64,000 nucleotides of DNA, from positions 62,001-126,000 of the forward strand of contig JAEBUN010000060.1 in assembly GCA_023014365.1 (NCBI GenBank). The letters are read 5' to 3'. Of the stretch, positions 30,721 through 39,832 are shown piece by piece. The translations under genes and the position numbers were made by a program. A model generated the notes under the pieces. That model was not told where the DNA came from, did no database searches, and worked only from the letters and a program-made list of their open reading frames with translations. The stretch is from Lepiota brunneoincarnata (Eukaryota; Basidiomycota; Agaricomycetes; Agaricales; Agaricaceae). Each line of letters opens with the position of its first letter. The first letter of the stretch is position 1.

Positions 30721-31157
30721 CCGCACTTTGAATTGACAGGGATTGTCCTTTCATTGTTGCACCGTATGGCTAAGATAACTTCAACGGCTGTTTGTTAACC
30801 TCTAAAAACACTATTCTCTTGAATTTCACTGTCAGAATGCACCCCCAGAACACCCTAAAAGACGAAACTGTTCATTATCTATCTCGTTCCACTTGTATTA
30901 GCTTAAGCTTATCAAATTGTGGCTAAGCTTAGTGAAAACAAGCCCACTATCTATATTAAAACCTATGAAAGTTTCTACCTTTTCAACAATGAAGGAGACG
31001 CAGTAGCACTCCTGATGGAGTCTAAATGACTCAAAGGACTTGACCAAAATGATGAAAATACGCCTGTCATTCATTCCCTTAAAGCCACAAAGAAACCACG
31101 TCGTTCTCGTTGCCACCCATACCGAAAATAAACTGTACCACTCCATTTAACAGCACA

Positions 31158-32242
31158 ATGCCCTCCTCCGTCCGTTCGCTCCCCTCCAAATCTGCTCTTA
31201 TTTCTACCCTGCCCACATTAGATGGGACTACCAGGTCCTTGTCTGCGCAACCCGACTCCAACTGCATCCTCTACCAATTCCTTGTCTAGAGCGCCCTCAA
31301 TACCACTGAAGACCCACCACCCCACCATGTACCACAACAGACCACTCCCCCCAGTCCTGTTCCACCCATCGCTGAAATGCCAACCGCCATCCCTGCTCCC
31401 CCGCTCATCGCTAGCATTAGTGACTATATTAACGAAGTCAACAGTGCCTCTACCCTTGTCTTTTCGCTTCTTATCACACCAACGCCAGCAGTATCAACAG
31501 AAGTTCGTGATGGCTTCTTCCAACTCCGCAAAAACCTCCTCTGCCTCTGCGGACTCGAACAAAGTGTCGAAAGAGTCAAAGAGGCAAATCAAAATACATT
31601 CAACTGCCTGTGGGCTGACCCCACCTTCCACCAAATCTTCTCGGAACATTGTAGCTCCACAACTGGTATATGGATTGTGCCCACAATCCCTAGTATGATT
31701 CAGCCTACACCACCTGACAGACCGTCCCAACAAATCCCTATCCACTCCACCCATCGACAAGTTCGACCTGAACAACCTCCAAGTCCTACTGCCCCGCCTA
31801 TTGTCGTACCCCCCACCTCCACACCACCACCCCGAACTCGAAGACAAACAGTGGACAAATTCACCCACTGAATGGAAACCTGTCAGCAGCAGGAGACCCA
31901 TCCCTTACCCCAACGACCACCCTGACATCATGCCAACCCGGCCCCCACACCCCAAGCCACGACAACCCACTCATATGATGTTGGAAGAAATCGCTGCTTC
32001 CAATGCCATCAGGAAGGCCACTGGGCTCATAGCTGCCCCCTCTACACCTGCCACCACTGCAATCGCCTGGCACCCGGTCATTACATGCGCGCATGCCCCA
32101 TCTACCACCAGAACTGATGCAATGCCGCGCTCGAAAGAATGGCGCAATGTTATCCCACCACCTTTGGATGAACGTATGATATTATTGGTGATGGCCAATA
32201 CAACGACTACGACTATGCCTATGATGGTTACGGCTACGACTA
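31158..32242 (+). pseudogene. Extra ORF after pol in element C, two zinc knuckles
   Basis: One frame from the ATG at 31158 to a TAG at about 32242, with a few stops, including TAG near 31287 and TGA at 31869-31871. About 360 codons. N-terminal: Thr/Pro-rich, then a helical segment near 31417-31640 (YINEVNSASTLVFSLLI, FFQLRKNLLCLCGLEQSVER, NQNTFNCLWADPTFH). C-terminal: knuckle CFQCHQEGHWAHSC (C-x2-C-x4-H-x4-C) near 32003, a second one CHHCNRLAPGHYMRAC (C-x2-C-x6-H-x4-C) near 32050, then a Tyr/Asp/Gly-rich tail. Copy 2 at 53295-54370 has the same order with CFKCHQIGHWVYSC. The element's gag has its own single knuckle, so this is a second zinc-knuckle protein in the position of env. I do not recognise it. 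Confidence 0.65.
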
Positions 32243-32317
32243 GGTCCACCTACATCCGGGACCCGCATCCCACACCTGTACCCCACCAGCTATTGATTTC
32301 GAAACAGAGTTCGAAGA

Positions 32318-32331
32318 TTAGAAGGGGGTAA
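32318..32331 (+). other. Element C polypurine tract
   Basis: GATTAGAAGGGGGTAA directly before the 3' LTR; the same in copy 2. Confidence 0.7.
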
Positions 32332-32638
32332 TGTTACCATTTTCTCCCTAGTGTACCCGCCTGTCTATTTTTTCTTATCACATGTCACCACCTGTTTATA
32401 TTTAGTTCCCTTTTGGCTTGTGATTTCCGCCCATTTGCATGTGATTCTCTCTTTATCACAAGCCAGTCGTCTTAGCAGTATATATAGACCTAAGTATTAC
32501 TTGTAATCCTTAGCTTTGTCTTGTTATACATCATATTTGTTCCTGCTCTTTGGCATTGCCTTAGACTTGCTAGCACTACTCAACAGTTAACTCATCGTTA
32601 ATTGCATTGAGCCTTGCAGACGCCTAACCAGCGTAACA
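32332..32638 (+). repeat. 3' LTR of element C
   Basis: 307 bp; GTGCC at 32639-32643 completes the target duplication. Confidence 0.95.
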
Positions 32639-32788
32639 GTGCCTACACACTTGCTGAAGCAAATGGCACTGTTTCAAGGCTCAAATTTGCAGCCTTTCAA
32701 CTCATCCCTTACCACACTCACTCACCATGTCATATCCATGTCACGGAGTTTGTTGACCCCGAGGACCTTGCAGGTGTTGAAGATGAGT

Positions 32789-32814
32789 GAAAACAACTCA
32801 TGAGAGTTGTTTTC
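32789..32814 (+). other. Perfect 11-bp hairpin before the 3' LTR of element A
   Basis: GAAAACAACTC (32789-32799), loop ATGA, GAGTTGTTTTC (32804-32814), followed by a purine-rich stretch to 32831. It could be a structured 3' leader to the polypurine tract. Not seen in the antisense A-like copy. Confidence 0.5.
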
Positions 32815-32831
32815 AGAAAGCTCGGAGGAGG

Positions 32832-33122
32832 TGTAGGGATGCCCTCTCAGCTACACAAGGACATTGCAATTATCTAGTGTATAGTGGTAATTCAGCTTGC
32901 TCTTTAATTATTCTTATCTTACACATAATTCCTTTCACCTTCACACTCATTTTTACATAGAAAACTCGCTTGTTTACACTCTCAGTCTCTCATTTACATA
33001 CCATAGCACTCCTTTTATTCCCGATTTTTGTAGAAACACAGACATGTAGAACCTTTAAAATACATGCCACATAGTTACCGAATAGATGTCTTTTACCCCT
33101 GAGAACTTGAAGCAGCCTTACA
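32832..33122 (+). repeat. 3' LTR of element A
   Basis: 291 bp, aligned to 10491-10781; followed by CTAC. Confidence 0.9.
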
Positions 33123-33340
33123 CTACTTAGGCTACTGGTAATAACACATGCAAACAATAAACAATAATGTTAGTAAATACAACTGTACATGGGATCAGGC
33201 TCAGGGATGGGGGTGGCCGAAGGCCAAGGCCAGCCTTGGGCATCAGGCATCAGCTAGAGAGGCTGAGCCTGGACACCCAACCACAGACCCCTAGACATAC
33301 CTTGCGTAAGGGGGGGGCATATGATGCCAGTCCCCTTACA
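33123..33340 (-). repeat. 5' LTR of the B element, second part
   Basis: Continues B LTR copy 5 from 10490 and ends CCCCTTACA. ACTAT follows at 33341-33345. Confidence 0.85.
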
Positions 33341-34735
33341 ACTATGGAAACTAGATACAGACACAATAGAATGGAAACTATATGTAAACTAAGTCAGAAA
33401 ACTCCACCTAAAAATAGATAACAAAATAAAAACAGCTAAATTTGAAGGGAAACCCATACTAGATATGTATATGGATAAAAGTATAATTATGGGTAGTTTC
33501 TTAGGGATGGACAAAACCCTTCCAATGACCTTGAATGATTGTTTAATTCACTGACTTCCCAAAATGGCATATGACATAATGATATTTTGCAGGATAATAC
33601 ATGAGCCATATAGGTATTCCCAATTAAAATATGAAGGTTTCACCTTTAGTAGGTGGGTAGTTATTAACATATTTGTTGAAGTATAAAAATTATTGGAAGG
33701 GTTTTGTCCCATACTGTATATGTATACAAAAGGCCTGCACACAGACCAGACTACCAAAACTATGGTAATCAGATGATATCACATGTATGACAATATCAAA
33801 GTATAAATAGAAGGAATATACTGCGCATGATCACAACAAAGATAGGAGCTGTTGAGGTGGGTTGCTGTGGTATCTGGAGCCAGACCCCCAAGGTACCCAA
33901 GCTAGCTGATGCTCAGGGCCCTGGGGCAGCCAGAGGTGAGGTTACTGGAAGACTACAGCATAGAGAAATCTACTATCAGGGTGTTCTCTGATACACTACA
34001 AAACAAAAATGGACAACTAATAAATGACACAAAAGAAATGATAAAAATAGCATCCAAATACCATGCTACACTACAAGCCAAACCTAAAAGAACATGAGAA
34101 GATGAAACATTTATGAACAAATACTTAGAACAAATAAAAGCAAATTAAACAAAGATGATATTACAATACTACAAAAAGAAACAACAGAAGAAGAAACAAT
34201 AGAAGCCTAGTCAAAAGAATAATAGCATCCCTCTTCACAGACAATACCCTACTATACCTAGACAAAACAGATGACACACAAACAGTATAAAACCTAGTTG
34301 ATGACTTCTGCAGAGCCTCAACTGCAAAATTCAACCTAGATAAAACAGAAGTACTACCAATAGGAACAAATGAATATAGACAATAAATAATTAACACAAA
34401 AAAAGTCAACAACACAGATCCCCTAAAAATTCCCAACCATGTTAGAATAGTCAAAAATGGAGAATCAATGAGAACACCAGAAGCATGGATAGGAAATAAA
34501 AACAACCAATATCACTAATAGAACCAGATATTAAACAAATAACAAGAAATAATGAATATCTGGAAAAGAAACAATCTATCCAGGAAAGGAAATAAACTCA
34601 TCCTAAAAGCCCTAGTCCAATCTAGAGCAGTCTTCCTAGCAGCAGTAAATGGAATTTCCAAAGACATCCAAAAGAAAATGGAAAAACAAATGAAAGACTT
34701 CATATGGAAAGGAAAAAAAAAGATTAATGAATTGG
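33341..34735 (+). pseudogene. LINE-2 middle segments with RT remnant
   Basis: 33346-33508 continues the endonuclease-distal protein (LWKLDTDTIEWKLY, KFEGKPILDMYMD). A 0.4-kb insert with MITE J1 follows. LINE sequence resumes near 33950: NGQLINDTKEMIKIASKYHA, then DDITILQKETTEEETIEA near 34155, the segment that precedes the RT fingers. The palm is deleted; the next recognisable piece is IIASLFTDNTLLYLDKTDD near 34225, a decayed FADDT motif, then FNLDKTEVLPIGT and WKRNNLSRKGNKLILKALVQ. Dead. The 3' join at element G shows one extra A in a run of nine. Confidence 0.7.
33509..33709 (+). mobile_element. MITE J, copy 1 (201 bp)
   Basis: Terminal inverted repeats GGACAAAACCCTTCCAAT / ATTGGAAGGGTTTTGTCC, 18 bp perfect. 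Copy 2 at 46827-47027 is the same length in the opposite orientation. No coding capacity. Target duplication unresolved (AT or TA). Confidence 0.75.
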
Positions 34736-34763
34736 AGGACTTTACACTCACCCACAAATCCTG

Positions 34764-34925
34764 AAGGAGTCTAACAGGACTCCTGGGACTGAAACAGAAG
34801 TCTATCAGAACTCTATCAAGACTCAAACAGGACTTTTCTCAAGGAAACATGAGTTTTGAAAAGTCCTGTTCCAGTCCTGATTGAGTTCTGATAGACTTCT
34901 GATGGAGTCTATCAGAACTTGACCT
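34764..34925. repeat. Left fold-back arm array of G
   Basis: Units such as CTATCAGAACTCTATCAAGACT up to about 34830 are followed by their inverse (AGTTCTGATAGACTTCTGAT) to 34920, so the segment can fold on itself. Confidence 0.75.
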
Positions 34926-35059
34926 CAAACTGCACCTGACTCTCTCTTATATATATAAAAAATTAAGCAGGCAAGAAGGGGGTTCAGACATAGGACCTCC
35001 CATATACATATAAACAAGTAATAACAAGGTCTTGTTTGGTTGAGTAGATATAATTGCTA

Positions 35060-36000
35060 TGTACAACAACTCCAGCATTGGTCACATGGCTGCTGAGTTA
35101 TCCCCACATGACCCTCATCACCACTGCTGCTGTCATGAAACTACCACTACCCTGCCACTTACACGACCCCTCTAACATGTCCTCCACCATCACATCCCAC
35201 CCACCAACATATCCCCTACCTGTCATGATGTCCCCTGCCCCTGGCCAGCACGTTGCCTAGTCCCTCCAACACCCTACCTGACCCCTCCAATGCATTGCCG
35301 AGATGTTTGCCCCCATCACTGACCCCTCCAACGCATAGCCAGCCCCCTCTAACATGTTGCTGACCCCCTCTAACATGTCATCAACCCCTCCAACACATCC
35401 CAGACCCCATCTAACACATCACCAAACTCCTCTGGTACGTCAATGAGCTCCCTGATGTGTTCCTTAGCCCCCTAATGCCTCACCTAGCATGCCAACATGT
35501 TATGCAGCCTCTCCAGCCCATCACCAAGCCCTCCATCACGTCAACCAACTCTCCAACACATTGCCCATCCTTCCCTGCATGTCACCCAGCCTTCCGGCAT
35601 GTCCCTCACCCCCTGAGATATGTTGCCCACCCTCCTAATGCATCAATGAGGCCCACCAACACATCCCCCACCCCTCTAATGTCACCTGGCCCCCAGCACA
35701 TCACCAACCCCTCCCAATGTGCCCCCCAGCCCCCCAACATGTCATCTGACCCCCTAACACATCAATCAAGCCCTACCAATGTGTCCTTACCCCCTCAGAT
35801 GCATCACCAATCCCTGGACACATCACCAACCCCCCAGACATGTCATCAATCCCCCCCCCCCCCCCCTGATGCATCACCCAGCTCCTAACACATCATCAAA
35901 CCCCACCAATACATCCCTACCCCCTCAGATGCATCACTACCCCCTCGGATGCATCACCAATCCCCTTGACATATCACCCAGCTCCCCGACATGTCACGAG
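35060..36000 (+). repeat. Minisatellite of about 20 nt in the middle of G
   Basis: Degenerate repeats of a pyrimidine-rich unit like AACAYRTCACCAACCCCCTC run for almost 1 kb, with a 17-C run near 35850. All open frames here (for example 35457-35888) are by-products of the repeat. Confidence 0.8.
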
Positions 36001-36317
36001 CTCCACTGATGTCCCCACCTTGCATCTCTGCTACCACATTGGCCACATTGCCAGTTGGCCATCTCTGCTACTTTTTCCTGACCCTTATGCAGGAGGTATC
36101 ATTGCATCTCTTGCTTTGTAAGTTGTTTTTATTTTATTTCTCAAACATTCAGCCAGGAGGTATAGCAACAGCAGGTCAGGGGGGTGTAGCCTTTACTACA
36201 TCCCCCTCAATGCAGTTCCTGTTTCCTTACTTGAGTTGTATTTTTTTGTGATGGGATTATATACTTATAATATGACTTTCATTATTTCTAGGGTGTCTTT
36301 GCTGTGTTACATTTAGA

Positions 36318-36915
36318 GTCTTTTTATACTCCTGATAGACTCCTGACAGACTCCTAGTAAAGCCATTATTGAGTCTTGATAGAGTTCCAATAGGGTTTTT
36401 TTAAATTCTTAATAGTGTGTCTTTGTAAAGTCATTAAATATAGTCAGAGTCAACTTAGTCCTGATAGACTCCTGATAGACTCCTGATAGGATATAGTAAA
36501 ACTATAAATAGAGCCAAGTAAGAGTCTTGATAGAGTCCTCCTAGCAGAGTCCTAATAAACTCCTGATGGACTCCTTGATAGACTCTTGATTGAATATAGT
36601 AAGGCTTTAAATGAGCCAAATAAGAGTCTTGATAGAGTCCTGATAGAGTCCTTATAGACTCCTGATAGAATATAGTAAGGCTCTAAATAGAGCCAAATAA
36701 GAGTCTTGATAGACTCCTAATAGACTTCTGTATACAGAACTTAAAATCTAATCAGAACTCTAGCAGAACTCTATCAAGACTTGAACAGAACTGGAACAGG
36801 AGTTATCATGAGTCCATTAGGAGTACCAGGAGTCTATCAGGAGTCTCAGAACTCTACTAGAACTCTATCAGAACCCAACAGGGAGTCTATCAGGAGTTTA
36901 TCAGAAGTCTAACAG
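36318..36915. repeat. Right fold-back arm array of G
   Basis: From 36318 to about 36730, GACTCCTGATAGA units occur in longer units of 85-100 bp that include ATATAGTAARGCT and AGAGCCAAATAAGAGTCTTG. From about 36740 to 36915 the unit appears inverted (CTATCAGGAGTC). Confidence 0.75.
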
Positions 36916-36941
36916 AATTTGTGGGCCATTGTAAAGTACTC

Positions 36942-37613
36942 ATGAATTGGGAAGAAATAACACAACCAAGATCAAAAAGAGGACTAGGAATGCCAGACAT
37001 ACAAGCCAAAATAGAAGCAATCGAAATAATATGGCTCAAAAAATATATAGCACCAAAAGAAGAAAGACTTAACTGGGCATGGGTTGTAGACCAAACAATC
37101 TACAAGTCAATTCCAAAAACCCCCCAAATTGATCAATCAAGCAAAGTGAACTGGATACTACAAATCTGGAATGAATCAGAAGCAAAAGATGCAAAGATAC
37201 CAAAATTCATCAAATCTATGCTAAAACTAGGAAGAAAATACAACATTGGATATGATACAATACAAATAGAAATAAAAACAAAAAGAAACTTACTGATATG
37301 GCACAACATAGGAACAATAAATAACTACTCATAGAACCAAAAAACCACAAAATGCCTAAGAGAACATCACAAAATAATGACTATGGGAGAAACACTAGAC
37401 TTCATAAATGAAAATGGAGACAACATATGTAATACAAATACAAGATGCATAAACATAGCAAGGACAATACTCAACAAACTACTACCAAAGATAGATTCAA
37501 GAATAAAATTACCCATATGGAACGGGACACCTAGACGCTGCTACTTTTGTACAGTGGCCATCGTGCCCAAGAAAAATAAATTAAATTAAATTAAATAAAA
37601 ATAAAAATAAAAA
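36942..37613 (+). pseudogene. LINE-2 C-terminal region and A-rich tail
   Basis: 137 codons from NWEEITQPRSKRGLGMPDIQ, then IIWLKKYIAPKEERLNWAWV and IKTKRNLLIWHNIG, a TAG, and a second part to about 37540 (LPIWNGTPRRC). Tail of AAATTAAATTAAATAAAAAT type at 37572-37613. This is the post-RT region typical of fungal LINEs. Confidence 0.75.
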
Positions 37614-38180
37614 TGCGTCTCATTGGATTCAGCACAAAACATTCAGTGCCCAGTCACTCAAAATGTCTAGTGTGTTGTCATGTACCATCCTGAACCCAAT
37701 GGGCCAGAAGAGAAACCTGCAACTGCATTCAGCTGCACATGCATGAAGTTTCAGGCACTTGGCAACGTCACATGTATCTGACTCCAAAATCGAGATCCTG
37801 GAGGATGCAACTGGGATTGTGTCAGACTGTGAAGAGACATGCTGGGCTGGTGGGGTCAAAAATGTGGTGGAGAGTGATGCACGTTGGGAGGACATATCAT
37901 CAGAGGACTCAGATGGGGATATAGATGAAGAGGTTGTAACTGAAGATGAAGAGGAGATTGAGCAACTTGCGAGGGTTATTGAGCACAAGTTTGAGCTGTT
38001 GAGGCAGGTCAAACCAGAATCAGCCTTCAAGACAATAATGCAACATCGAACTCACCAAGAGTGGAAGAAAGCTGAAAAATCTATTCCAACAGGACACACA
38101 GGAAAATCAAGCCGGACCCAGCGTCGAAAGGAGAAAAAATCACAAGATAAGGCAGCCATGGATACAAAGCTTCAGGAAAG

Positions 38181-38238
38181 GTAAGCAACTTGGGCTTGTC
38201 AATATGAAATAATATGTACTCACACCAAAAAGCCACAG
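38181..38238 (+). other. Intron 1 of the transposase gene (58 bp)
   Basis: GTAAGC...CACAG. Splicing joins LQER to AQIMHGFLAPKARI in frame. Confidence 0.65.
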
Positions 38239-38798
38239 AGCTCAAATAATGCATGGCTTTCTTGCTCCCAAGGCCAGGATTCAAGAAGCAAGTGTACCTG
38301 TAACCCCAGGCCTGGATATGGCAGCTATCACGGCCACTGCTGCAACTTTTGGAGTGACCGTGAACACTGTGTTCACAGGCTACCTATCAGACATTTTTGA
38401 CAATCAGTCTCAACCTGAGGATGAGGAAATGGGCCTTGGAATGCACCAGGGCACTGAAATTTACCCACCTAACCCAAAACATCATATTTCAGCACCTCCA
38501 CCACTTAAACGACGTCGCCTTGAAATTCCAAACTGTAAATCCTGTCAAAAAGCACAAGAGGAATGCCAGCTCTCCCTCCAGAAAGCTCTTGCTGACATTG
38601 AAAGGCTAATTGCATCAAAGTGGACCAACCTGGGTTCTTGATGGGGAACAGCCACTGAAGAAGAAAGGTGCTGGGCGAGGTATACACCAGTCAGATGTGA
38701 TCTGTGTAACACATGGGTGGTTGAAGGATGCCAGCCAATTGCTTGAATATGGCAAAAACTATGATGGATATTGGAATAGAGAGCTATTTGTCAAACAG

Positions 38799-38850
38799 GT
38801 GCATATTATAATCATTTCTGTGATGAAAATGATCTTATTTTGATAACCAG
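38799..38850 (+). other. Intron 2 of the transposase gene (52 bp)
   Basis: GTGCAT...AACCAG. Splicing joins ELFVKQ to LCEKIIPTFE in frame, matching the conserved protein. Confidence 0.75.
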
Positions 38851-39832
38851 CTTTGTGAAAAAATAATTCCAACATTTGAGAGGCTTCATGGACCAGGATA
38901 TCAAGCTTTAATTATGGTCGACAACTCCCAAGGACACTGTGCTTATGCAGAAAATGCTTTGATGGTTAGCCAATTGAATCTCTGGCCCGGTGGCAAGCAG
39001 GCCCGAATGCATGATGGGTGGTTCCTGCTTGATAGTGCCAAGGTCATTCAGCAAATGCAATTCCCTCATAATCATCCAACATTTCCTAATCAGCCAAAGG
39101 GTATGAGGCAGATCTTGATGGAATGTGGTCTTTGGAAGGATGCACTAAAGGCACAGTGTGGGAAATGTCTCAATGGCACAACAGAATGCTGTGCAAAGCA
39201 CATTCTCAAGCTGCAACCTGATTTCAAAGCTCAGGAGTCCTTGGTGCAGGAGGTCATCAAAGCAGCAGGACATATCTGCATCATCCTTCCAAAATTCCAT
39301 TGTGAACTCAATATTATTGAGTACTTCTGGGGTTGTGTCAAGAGGTGGCTTTGTGGAAACTGTGATTACACCTTTTCAACATTACAGAAGAATATGCCTC
39401 TTGCACTTGCTTCAGTTGATGTATTTCTGATTTGGAAGTGGCAGAACTGGATGTTTCGATGGTTAGATGCCTATCGGGATGGATTATCTGCTCATGATGC
39501 ACAGTTTCATGTACAGGCCTATAGCTCGAAAAGATATTTGTCACATCGCTGTATCCCAGATTCAGTAGCCAAGTTATTAGATTAGATCAGATCATTACAT
39601 AATTTGCCCAATATAGCAACCATTTCCACTTTAGGAGTGCATTCACATGACTTGGCCAATTCCAGGAGGCCTTGAAAGAATAACTCCATCAATTTTAACC
39701 CAAACAAAAATTGGTCTGGACATTTTGTTTATAAGGCTAAAAGGAGTACAATCTACAGAGGGATAAGGATTTGGGTCAATTCCCAAGGTGCAATTCTTTT
39801 TGTACAAAGTTGGTGGTGTTTGGGTGTCCTGT

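Larger units (their letters stand above)
29679..30985 (+). mobile_element. F element copy 1 (1307 bp, LTR-like)
   Basis: Boundaries were set by comparison with copy 2 (50225-51530, 1306 bp) and with the uninterrupted C copy near 53040-53110. Ends TGACGATGATA...CCTTTTCA, so TG...CA. I could not find a clear target duplication in either copy. Contains an ORF at its left end, an AATATAAATA box near 30463, a GAGACA microsatellite at 30610-30720 and two AAGCTTAGTGA palindrome arms. Class uncertain; long solo LTR is the best guess. Confidence 0.65.
23062..32638 (+). mobile_element. Element C: chromovirus with an extra 3' ORF
   Basis: LTRs 23062-23390 (329 bp) and 32332-32638 (307 bp), TGTTACC...GTAACA; the 5' one carries an extra 22-bp tandem unit (CCCTAGTG... 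repeated). Perfect target duplication GTGCC (23057-23061, 32639-32643). Order: gag with PPG repeats and knuckle, -1 slippery site, protease, RT-RNase H (split by D2), integrase, chromodomain (split after by F1), then an extra ORF with two zinc knuckles, purine tract, LTR. A second, 5'-truncated copy is at 51531-54796 and a solo LTR at 7362-7712. Confidence 0.95.
10491..33122 (+). mobile_element. Element A: Ty3/Gypsy retrotransposon, host of T and C
   Basis: Two 291-bp LTRs (10491-10781 and 32832-33122) in direct orientation, TGTAGGG...CCTTACA, flanked by CTAC (10487-10490 / 33123-33126; ACTAC if the last LTR base is shared). Internal order on plus: gag with CCHC knuckle, protease, RT, RNase H, integrase. 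Removing T (15834-22456) and C (23057-32638) reconnects the integrase gene. The RT matches the agaricomycete Gypsy lineage with a FLDD/FIDD active site and no visible chromodomain. Many stops: inactive. Confidence 0.9.
6542..33340 (-). mobile_element. B element: LTR unit carrying a KH-domain gene
   Basis: Two B LTRs in the same orientation bracket the region: 6542-6872, and a second one split by element A into 10374-10490 and 33123-33340. A perfect 5-bp target duplication ACTAT flanks the whole (6537-6541 and 33341-33345), and the LINE-2 frame joins across it. Minus these later insertions (solo C LTR, E1, element A) the unit is about 1.95 kb: LTRs of about 330 bp and about 1.28 kb inside. The gene and a purine tract AAGAGGGGGCTGG directly before the 6872 LTR (read on minus) show the element runs on the minus strand. 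It has no gag, RT or integrase, so it would depend on another element. Confidence 0.75.
34736..36941 (+). mobile_element. G element: 2.2-kb fold-back DNA transposon with 9-bp TSD
   Basis: Perfect 9-bp duplication ATGAATTGG (34727-34735, 36942-36950). Terminal inverted repeats of about 27 bp match at 22 positions: left GGACTTTACACTCACCCACA..., right (reverse) GTACTTTACAATGGCCCACA.... A 9-bp TSD suggests a Mutator-like element. There is no transposase. Both ends carry hairpin-forming arrays of GACTCCTGATAGA-type units; the middle is a minisatellite. Removing it rejoins LINE-2 at NWEEITQPRSKRGLGMP, apart from one base. Confidence 0.75.
5752..37613 (+). mobile_element. LINE-2, a non-LTR retrotransposon split by many insertions
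   Basis: LINE segments in plus orientation at 5752-6541, 33341-33508, about 33930-34735 and 36942-37613 join in order: endonuclease, RT remnants, C-terminal region, A-rich tail (AAATTAAATTAAATAAAAAT type, 37572-37613). The joins are supported by TSDs and continuous frames: ACTAT around element B (the protein reads GLWKLDTDTIEWKLY across the join) and ATGAATTGG around element G. Most of the RT palm between about 34206 and 34215 is deleted. It is the outermost host of the nest. Confidence 0.7.
37759..39585 (+). pseudogene. Fungal DDE transposase gene (IS630/Tc1-like), internally deleted, two introns
   Basis: Exon 1, 37759-38180: acidic then basic (SSEDSDGDIDEEVVTEDEEE, RTQRRKEKKSQDK). Intron 1, 38181-38238. 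Exon 2, 38239-38798: KARIQEASVPVTPGLDMAAI, KSCQKAQEECQLSLQKALAD, then at about 38630 a jump of frame straight into WVLDGEQPLKKKGAGRGIHQ. Intron 2, 38799-38850, restores FVKQ-LCEKIIPTFERLHGPG. Exon 3: MVDNSQGHCAYAENALMVSQ with the second catalytic Asp, and FHCELNIIEYFWGCVKRWLC with the Glu. About 250 residues expected between exon 2 halves in intact family members (DNA-binding part and first Asp) are missing, so this is a non-autonomous deletion derivative. The family comparison is from memory. Terminal inverted repeats not identified. Confidence 0.8.

Noticed and set aside
29674..30990. Target-site duplication for F copy 1
   Set aside because: GAAAC and ACAAT do not match, and shifting the ends by a few bases does not give a convincing duplication in both copies.
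35457..36009. Long Pro/His/Thr-rich plus frames in element G
   Set aside because: Created by the 20-nt minisatellite; no start context, no domain, composition follows the repeat.
37551..37613. Terminal inverted repeat of the DDE transposon (ACAGTGGCCATCGTGCCC)
   Set aside because: No matching inverted copy was found on the right side before or after E2; the stretch may belong to the LINE-2 tail instead.
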